Shown one piece after another: positions 43,136 through 50,700 of a stretch of 64,000 nucleotides of DNA. The notes beneath the pieces were generated by a model, which saw nothing but the letters and a program-made list of their open reading frames with translations, did no database searches and was not told the origin of the DNA. Made by a program: the position numbers and the translations under genes. Within the stretch, counting starts at the first letter, position 1; each line of letters opens with the position of its first letter. The stretch is from Eutrophovita sp913057845 (GTDB lineage: Bacteria; Pseudomonadota; Gammaproteobacteria; Burkholderiales; Eutrophovitaceae), in contig CAWUVH010000007.1 in NCBI GenBank assembly GCA_963925895.1, forward strand, positions 1 through 64,000, in the 5' to 3' direction.

Positions 43136-43843
43136 ATGAGGGCGTGCGCAAATATTTCTTCGTTAGTGCTCAAGCCTGGTGAGTGTTTAGCTATTCAGGA
43201 TACTATTCAAGAGTATCTTTCTCGAACGGATTTTGTGTCTAGTTCTAACCTTAGAACTAGATACTATGAAGCAACAGGCGCTCAAAATTCGGCAGATAGG
43301 GGAGCTGGGTTAGGCTCCGTTTTTCACCGATTGATGCTAGAAGAATCTGAGGATTTTGAGCTTGATCTGCCAACACTTAGAGGCGATTGGTTAGCTGGCG
43401 CTAAAAGACCTTCAGGTTATTGCTTAGGTCAATCTGACTTACATCGCATTAACGGAGCTCGAGAGAAACTTAATCATTGGTCCGAACATTTGTTTTCTAA
43501 ATGGGTCAAGTCTGGGCAAGCGGAGACCTCAATCTATTGGAAAGACGAGTTATGTTGCCAGTGGCGCGCAAGACCGGACCTTGTTACTCAGGATCTTGTT
43601 GTCGATTTGAAAACATTTTCCGGAAAGAACCAAAAACGATTTCTTAAAAGTCGTGATCGTAATGGCTATCTTATTCAGGCTGGACTGTACTTAGAGGCTC
43701 TTAGGCGTTTAAACGACAGGCCGATTGGGTTTGCTTTTTTGTGTATTGATTTGACTCCACCGTTTCATATCCGATTAGATGTTTTAGACAAGGCGCAGAT
43801 CGTTTTGGCTCAGAATTTGATTTGCCAATTGAAAAACCAGTAA
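43136..43843 (+). CDS. PD-(D/E)XK nuclease, RecE/exonuclease VIII-like
   Basis: A 235-residue protein of the RecE-like PD-(D/E)XK group, normally a phage or prophage exonuclease. The active-site set is visible: His64 in GSVFHRL, Asp148 in WRARPDLV, then Asp157 and Lys159 in VVDLKTFSG, and a following helix with YLIQAGLYLEAL (Gln motif). The start is uncertain: an upstream TTG (43118) and GTG (43130) overlap rlmJ; the ATG at 43136 was taken. No RecT-like annealing protein or phage gene is near; it sits at the end of a housekeeping unit. It may have been domesticated for DNA repair. Function inferred. Confidence 0.78.
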   Translation: MRACANISSLVLKPGECLAIQDTIQEYLSRTDFVSSSNLRTRYYEATGAQNSADRGAGLGSVFHRLMLEESEDFELDLPTLRGDWLAGAKRPSGYCLGQSDLHRINGAREKLNHWSEHLFSKWVKSGQAETSIYWKDELCCQWRARPDLVTQDLVVDLKTFSGKNQKRFLKSRDRNGYLIQAGLYLEALRRLNDRPIGFAFLCIDLTPPFHIRLDVLDKAQIVLAQNLICQLKNQ

Positions 43844-43889
43844 CTAGCAGGGGTGATGTGGGGGCAGGTTAGTTAATGAGTCGTCTGGG

Positions 43890-45902
43890 TCAGAATTCGA
43901 AGTATTGATCTTTGATGGGCCACTGCCCCTTATGGGTCCTCCCCGTTTTGCTGACCGACAGCCAAGAGTACTTCCCATAATGACGGGCGCGCCTAATGAG
44001 CAGTGCTAGCTTCTCTTCCGTCACGGATGCGGTGATGCCAATCATTAAGGTAGGGGTATCTGAGATGTTTGTCGATACCATGAGAAATTCCGAATCCACC
44101 TTGTCGGCTAACTCATCAAAGTCTATTGCGCCACCCAATTTATTAAGGCGTTCAATAATTTCATGAACCCCCCCGAAAACGATCGTGATGTTGTTTTCCT
44201 GATTGTTAAATTTATAACGATGTTTCTCTTTTATTTGATGCTCAAGGAAATGACTTGATATTAGTTCTGAGCCATCAATAATATTTGGATCTAATTGGAT
44301 ATAGATGGGGTGTTTTGCAACTACAAAATCACGTAGAGTACTTACTCTCTCATGAGGGTATAGCTCTCGCCAAACATTAAAATTAGGATCTACTTTGACG
44401 CGAAGAGAGTCATGTTTAATATCGGGCAGATTCAGTTTCGTCGACCTGTCGGTTATGAGCGACGTGTGGCTGTGTGTCTGCTCTTGTGATGAGATCTCAA
44501 CATCCAGAGCAAAGATCCACTCCCCGTTTTGACTGGCAGATAGTTGTGGTTTAGATGATGCGTCGTGGCCTAACTCTATACGAATCCTTGGTGCGCCCAC
44601 AGTTGGAATCCATGCGTCGAAAAATGTTGTCAGATCGATTGAGGTGTGTTTTTGACAAGTATCTCGAATGTCATGAAAGCCTGCTGAGTCAAATTGGTAC
44701 TGGAGCCAGAATTCTTGAAGACAGGTTATGAATTGAGAATCTCCGATTAGGTTCCTCAACATGTGAAAAACCATTGCACTTTTTCCGTAGCCTATAGTTG
44801 ATGATGCCGTGTGATACCTTGAGGTGAAGTTATGAAGAGATCGTTCATCCTCATTAGAGATCGATGTGTAGTCCCTGAGCCACCCATAGCGCATCTCCTT
44901 GGCAAGTTCTTTATTGGTTAGCTCAGTTTGCCAATAATCCGCTAAATACGTAGTGAGTCCCTCTGACCAATTGCCTGAAGGGTACGTCGGTTGAATGCCG
45001 TTACCCCACCAGTTGTGGACTATCTCATGCGGCAATGAACGATTTTTGATAAACGGATACTTTAATATTTTCTCGCTCAAATACGTTAAAGAAGGCATAC
45101 CTAGTCCTGTTGGAAAGGGGCTGGATACAACAGTAAAGCTGGAGTAAGGATAGGGACCAATGAGCTTCTCGTAAAAGTTTATGTAACGTTCACAAAGTGT
45201 CAAATATTCCTCGGATAAATTGCGATTTCCTTCGTTAAAGTAGGTTTGAATAGTAATTTCTTTGTTCAGCCCAGATATCACTTTTTTGTTGACAACCCAA
45301 GCGCCTATCATCAAGTCTATTCCGACGATAGGTTGAGGCATGTCAAATACGCTGAATTGATAACGGTCTTGTTCTCTTCGCTCAGCTTGTAAGCCGGGCG
45401 CAATTGCTAATAACCCTCGTGCTGTTTTAACTGTCAGATGCGTCGTGCTGGCTTTGTTGAAAAATGGATACCAAATTCTACTGCCAGGTAAGAAAGCTCC
45501 TGAGGCGCTTCCTGACCAATCTACGCGACCAGACATGTCAGCCATTACGCCTGGTTCGTTTGATTCAGGCAGCATTAAGGAATACTTGATTGTTACAGAG
45601 GTTTCTCTCTGTCCGTTATTGAGAGAGAAGATGTGCGTGTCAATTGATTGGGATACTGCGACTGCGAGAGGGCGTGCTGTATCTACAGAATGTAGCGTTA
45701 CATCTTTTGATAAAAAGAATTTTGGTGAGTGTGGTGAAAGGTTGGTTGTGGCTTGGATGTGTACTTGTCTCGTATGTTCCTCATATGTGATATCAAGGAC
45801 TACGTGAGGTACTTCAGTTGCAAGAACTTGTAATGAGCTGCATCCAAGGGTTAAGGTTAAGAACCAAACGCCTAGGTCTAGGCGAATTCGAGAAAATTTC
45901 AT
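43890..45902 (-). CDS. M1-like zinc metallopeptidase lipoprotein
   Basis: A 670-residue exported zinc peptidase. The signal ends in a lipobox LTLGCSS (Cys near residue 21), so it is membrane-tethered. An N-terminal beta domain is followed by the catalytic HEIVHNWWGN (His292, Glu293, His296) and the third ligand Glu314 in NWSEGLTTYLADYW, 17 residues after His296, one fewer than in classical aminopeptidase N. The usual GAMEN exopeptidase motif is replaced by GLGMPSLTYLS. These changes mark an atypical branch, perhaps not an aminopeptidase. Its ATG overlaps the ChaN-PDZ stop by four bases, so both are made together. Substrate unknown. Confidence 0.9.
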   Translation of the reverse strand: MKFSRIRLDLGVWFLTLTLGCSSLQVLATEVPHVVLDITYEEHTRQVHIQATTNLSPHSPKFFLSKDVTLHSVDTARPLAVAVSQSIDTHIFSLNNGQRETSVTIKYSLMLPESNEPGVMADMSGRVDWSGSASGAFLPGSRIWYPFFNKASTTHLTVKTARGLLAIAPGLQAERREQDRYQFSVFDMPQPIVGIDLMIGAWVVNKKVISGLNKEITIQTYFNEGNRNLSEEYLTLCERYINFYEKLIGPYPYSSFTVVSSPFPTGLGMPSLTYLSEKILKYPFIKNRSLPHEIVHNWWGNGIQPTYPSGNWSEGLTTYLADYWQTELTNKELAKEMRYGWLRDYTSISNEDERSLHNFTSRYHTASSTIGYGKSAMVFHMLRNLIGDSQFITCLQEFWLQYQFDSAGFHDIRDTCQKHTSIDLTTFFDAWIPTVGAPRIRIELGHDASSKPQLSASQNGEWIFALDVEISSQEQTHSHTSLITDRSTKLNLPDIKHDSLRVKVDPNFNVWRELYPHERVSTLRDFVVAKHPIYIQLDPNIIDGSELISSHFLEHQIKEKHRYKFNNQENNITIVFGGVHEIIERLNKLGGAIDFDELADKVDSEFLMVSTNISDTPTLMIGITASVTEEKLALLIRRARHYGKYSWLSVSKTGRTHKGQWPIKDQYFEF

Positions 45903-47083
45903 TTGATGACTATCAAGGGTATTTTAGCGATGAGATCTAAGGGTTGATCATTACGTTTGATTCTAATTGGTAACCAGTAACCCGCCGCTTGGTTTTGGAT
46001 CAGCGCAATCAATTCAGCGCTTGTCGAGACGGCTTGGCCAGCAACTTCAACAATGATGTCGTTCGTTTGAAGTCCTGATTGGGCTGCGATACTGTTGACT
46101 AGTACATCGCCTACTACTATTCCATTGTCACTATCGATTAATAAAATTCCTAGTTTATGTTTTTTACTTTCCATGGAGATCTTTGGCGTTATGAATATGG
46201 CATCCGCAATTAAATTGCCATCTTGGTCAGTTAGATCTAACGAAGTACATGGTTCTCCGGCCGCTGTTGGAATCCAGGTCAAGATGTTAAAGTCATCAAT
46301 CGAATTCAGTTGGTGTTCTACCCCGTAGCCGTATGTTAAGTGTCCTGATCCGAGAATTCCAACGACTACGCGAGAGGTATCTTTCTTCGCCTTTACTAAC
46401 CTTTCCGCGAAAGCTCGATCCCACGTCAACTGAGCTTCTATGAAGTAATCCAGTTGTTTTTCATCACTGCCCTCATGTTGGTGAAAAACGTCTGTAAGTG
46501 CTGCGCGATACCTTGAAGAGGCAGGAGCGGGCTCTGAGATGCCTCGATCCGTCTTTGCGCTATTTGCATGCCACCCATTCGTAGATACTTCCGATATAAG
46601 TTCTCTCGATATGTTTAGTGCATACAATGGGACTTGGTTGTCCCTAGCGAAGTTTAATATTGGCGCATATAGCTCGACATCAAAGCGCCACAAGTCATAC
46701 CAATTTGACTGTGACAAAAATTCTTTTAATGTTAATTCTCCGTTAACCCAGGCATCTAACGTGGGTTGGCTCGCGCGCGGCAGCATTTCCAGGCCAATTG
46801 CAATGTGATCTTTGTGGGAGAGTAAAGCTGAGAGCATTTGAGTTTGCCAACGATGGTGCGGGGCTGAGTCATGTTGCTCACCTAACAAAATGAAATCCAT
46901 GTCTTCGGTGCTGCTGATGACAGATGAATGCTTGACGGGGAATAAATCCGGGTCATCTGGAATAACCCAAGTTCCTGGGGTGTTACATGAGACGTCAAGA
47001 TCAATAGACCAAGCTTCAGATAGAGATAAGGAACTGACGATTAAAACTGTTAATAAAATCCCTGATATAGAAAAAGCCTGCAT
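45899..47083 (-). CDS. ChaN/Tiki-family protein with C-terminal PDZ domain, exported
   Basis: A 394-residue exported protein, with a signal peptide (hydrophobic residues about 8-22, then SEAWS). Residues about 60-270 are the ChaN-like heme-binding/Tiki protease fold: FILLGEQHDSAPHH, IAIGLEMLPRASQPTLDAW, and VVVGILGSGHLTYGYG, with conserved Glu/His residues. Residues about 300-390 form a PDZ domain (IVVGDVLVNSIAAQSGLQTNDIIVEVAGQ, split here). ChaN was studied as an iron-regulated heme-binding lipoprotein; related Tiki proteins are metalloproteases. It is coupled by a four-base overlap to the M1-like peptidase. A substrate-recruiting or heme-handling role is inferred. Confidence 0.88.
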   Translation of the reverse strand: MQAFSISGILLTVLIVSSLSLSEAWSIDLDVSCNTPGTWVIPDDPDLFPVKHSSVISSTEDMDFILLGEQHDSAPHHRWQTQMLSALLSHKDHIAIGLEMLPRASQPTLDAWVNGELTLKEFLSQSNWYDLWRFDVELYAPILNFARDNQVPLYALNISRELISEVSTNGWHANSAKTDRGISEPAPASSRYRAALTDVFHQHEGSDEKQLDYFIEAQLTWDRAFAERLVKAKKDTSRVVVGILGSGHLTYGYGVEHQLNSIDDFNILTWIPTAAGEPCTSLDLTDQDGNLIADAIFITPKISMESKKHKLGILLIDSDNGIVVGDVLVNSIAAQSGLQTNDIIVEVAGQAVSTSAELIALIQNQAAGYWLPIRIKRNDQPLDLIAKIPLIVIK

Positions 47084-47170
47084 GATGTTATAGCCTTTTT
47101 TGCGCGCTAGAAATAGTGGTTTTTGTGTATGCTCTTGTTTTTGAGGTGATTCAGTGATTTAAGTTCGCGT

Positions 47171-47665
47171 TTATTCTGTTGGATCAGTTGGGGTTGTTGA
47201 TTTAAGCACTCCGGACTCCCTAGCATTAATCTTTTCATGTATAAAATCTCGATGAGCTACATACAATAAATCCGATATTTTTCGAATGATATGGTCCTCA
47301 TTTGGGTCAACGTAATTATCAGAATGAGCCACTGACCACATGGCTTTTATAAGCGCGCACTTTTGCCCATACGAGAATTGCTCGTTAATGATTTTTGCAA
47401 GTGGATGGTATGCGGTGGGCCGATTTTGGGGTTGTGATGCTTCAATTAAAAGTTGATCGGCCTCTGCTTTACTGATTCTAATGAGATGTCGCAGTGATTC
47501 TGCAGCTATCTCTAAATCTTTATTTGTTACGTCAGCATCAACTCGAGCGGCTTCGTAGAGTAGAGAAGCCAGTGCGCGACTAATGTCAGTTGGCGCCAAG
47601 TTATCATTGGAGTTCGTTGATCTCGAATCAAGTAATCGAGAAATTCTTTTAATAAATTGCATCAT
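47171..47665 (-). CDS. TerB family (tellurite resistance-like) protein
   Basis: A 164-residue all-helical protein with a TerB/DjlA-N-like domain across residues 30-145. Typical features are ALASLLYEAARVDADVTNKDLEIAAESL, with acidic residues in the first helices, and SVAHSDNYVDPNEDHIIRKISDLL, the second repeat-like acidic helix. The metal-binding acidic pairs are mostly kept. There is no signal or membrane helix. TerB-like proteins are linked to metal or stress sensing; many in proteobacteria have no tellurite role. It is divergent from uvrA (109 bases) and on the same strand as the ChaN gene upstream. Confidence 0.88.
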   Translation of the reverse strand: MMQFIKRISRLLDSRSTNSNDNLAPTDISRALASLLYEAARVDADVTNKDLEIAAESLRHLIRISKAEADQLLIEASQPQNRPTAYHPLAKIINEQFSYGQKCALIKAMWSVAHSDNYVDPNEDHIIRKISDLLYVAHRDFIHEKINARESGVLKSTTPTDPTE

Positions 47666-47774
47666 ATTTAATCAACTTTTTCGTTTGAGTTTTTTAAACC
47701 TATTTCTTTAACATTAGTCTATCTTACAGTCTGTTCAATAAATTTAATTTGGAGCTTCTAGTAAATAATTTAGC

Positions 47775-50700
47775 ATGAAAAAACATATCAAAATTAGAGG
47801 GGCAACTCAAAATAATCTTAAGAATATTGATCTAGATTTGCCTCTGGGAGAAGTGATTGCGGTCACTGGATTGTCTGGGTCAGGTAAGTCTTCCCTTGTT
47901 TTTGATACGCTCTATGCGGAAGGTCAAAGACGGTATGTGGAGACTTTCTCGTCTTATGCCAGACAATTTCTCGATCGAATGGATCGTCCGTCGGTTGCGA
48001 GTATCGAGGGTATTCCTCCAGCTATCGCTATTCACCAAGTTAACTCAGTTAAGACATCGCGTTCTACCGTTGGCACGATGACCGAATTGGCCGATTACTT
48101 GAAGTTACTGTTTGCTAAATACGCAAGCCTCTATTGCCGAAGCTGTACGCAACCTATTGAGATTGATGATGTCGACAGCATTATTATTGTGCTTCGTGAT
48201 AAGGGGTGGAGTCGAGTTGTGGTATCCGCGCCAGTTATGGTCCCGGATAATTTTACGAGAGAAGAGATAGAGGGGTATCTGAAAGCGCAGGGATATGACC
48301 GTTTCATTGAATTGATGGGGCAAACACATGTGATTATTGATCGTTTTGATATCAATCGTGTCGAAGATACGAGGGTGAGAGAGGGGCTAGAGGCAGCATT
48401 CCGGATAGGACAAGGTAAATGCTCAGCCACACTTCACGCAAAGGGGGAAGCGCCAGGTGTCCCCTTAACTTTTAGTAATCGTTTTCATTGTGCTGGCTGT
48501 GATATCGATTACTCGCCGCCGAGCCCGGGACTTTTCTCGTTCAATTCGCCCGTTGGTGCTTGCTCGACCTGTCGTGGATTTGGTCGCGTGATTGGTGTGG
48601 ACATGGATTCTGTTGTTGTAGACCCTAAACTATCTCTTTCTGAGGGCGTGATACGACCATGGCAGACAGATAGTTATTCCGGGTCTCAAGATGACCTCAT
48701 CGAATACGCGCAGCGACAAGGTGTGCCTCTGAATATGCCTTGGTGTGAGATGTCCGATACGCACAAACAATGGGTTTTAGAGGGAGAGCCAGAATGGGTC
48801 AGTTGGCGCAAGTCGTGGCCCAAATATTGGTATGGGGTCAGACACTTTTTTGATTGGCTCGAGACAAAAGCATACAAAATGCACATTCGAGTGCTCCTCG
48901 CGAAGTACCGTTCATATTCGTCTTGTCCAGCTTGTCATGGGAGTCGTTTAAAACCCAATGCCCTGCTTTGGCGAATCGGTTTTGCTAAGAGCTCGGTGAA
49001 TCTTTTTGAACATCCAGAGCTGGATTGGACTCTAGAGCAATTGAAATCAATCAAGGGGTTATCAATACATCAGTTGAATACCTTACCTATTTGGGATTTA
49101 AAGCGATTTATCAATGAAGAAAAAGAAAGCTGGCAAAGAGGCCGCAAAGATGAATCAAGCCAGTTGGTTCTCGATCAAATCATATCCAGATTAGAGTTCC
49201 TTGAAGAGGTGGGTTTGGGTTACTTGACGCTGGATAGACAGTCTAGAACGCTATCAGGAGGTGAGACCCAACGGCTAAATTTGGCGACAGCGTTAGGCGC
49301 GTCTCTGACTCAAACTTTGTTTTTGCTGGATGAGCCGTCCATTGGTTTGCACCCTAGAGATGTGGATAGAATTATCACTGTAATTCAGAGGCTTAGAAAC
49401 AATGGCAATACGATCGTAGTTGTTGAGCACGATCCACAAATCATACGATCTGCTGGTTTTTTGCTCGATATCGGGCCAGGAGCAGGAGAGGGTGGTGGCC
49501 ATGTTGAGTTTTTTGGACGTAGCCGGGACCTTACGTCAAGCTCTGGGCTTACGGCTCAATATCTCTTGGGTGAGCGGACAATCGGTGACTCGGTAGAAGG
49601 AAAGCCAATTAAATCGTCTCAAACGCAGTGGCTGAGCGTTTTAGGTGCTTGCCGTAATAATCTTAAGCATATTGATGTGGATATTCCGCTTGGGCATCTG
49701 GTCGCTATTACAGGAGTCTCCGGATCTGGAAAGTCGACTCTCGTAGAGGACACCCTATTTAGGGAGATGACCCGAAATTTAACAGGTCGGGGGATTGCTG
49801 ATGATGGTTTACGCGGTTTTAGTAATTTACATCTCATTGACCGCGTGATCATGCTTGATCAAAGACCAATTGGTAAATCGTCACGTTCTAATCCATTGAG
49901 TTACGTCGGTGCTCTCGATCCTATTCGAGACATCTTCGCAGCCTCCGCAGGCGCACGCCAAGGTAAATATGACAAGAGCTATTTCAGTTTTAATGCGGGC
50001 AAAGGGCGGTGTCAAACTTGTTTGGGTAGTGGATTCGAACTGGTAGAGATGCAGTTTCTATCCGATGTATATCTGCGCTGTAACGAATGTGATGGTAAGA
50101 GATATGGCTCGGATATTTTGAAGATTGAGATCGATTTACCAACCGTAGGTATGGTGAATATTGACGATGTTCTAAACCTAACAATATCTGAGGCAATTCA
50201 GACCTTTAACCAGGTGCCAAAAGTGTGTCGCAAGTTACAGCCGCTAATTGATGTCGGCCTGGGCTACCTGAGACTTGGACAACCTGTGCCGACGCTATCT
50301 GGGGGGGAGGCTCAGAGGCTAAAACTTGCCAGTTATATCTCTGAAGCTTCAAGCCAGTCGGTTGATAAAACACTTTTTTTACTCGATGAACCAACAACTG
50401 GACTTCACTTTCATGATATCCAAAAATTACTGCTGGCACTGCGAGCACTCGTAAACCTTGGGGCTTCGGTAGTTATGGTGGAGCATAATCTCGACTTGAT
50501 TGCAGCCTCTGATTGGATTGTCGACTTAGGTCCAGAGGGTGGGGATGGGGGTGGTCAGGTCGTCTCATTCGGTGCGCCTGAGGATGTATGTGCAGATCCA
50601 TCGTCTTTAACAGGGCGTGAGTTAAGTCGTGAAGATAGCAGAGCAAGCTACGAGCAGATGAATAGACAGATCACTCTGGATGAAAAAGCTCGCGACTCAT

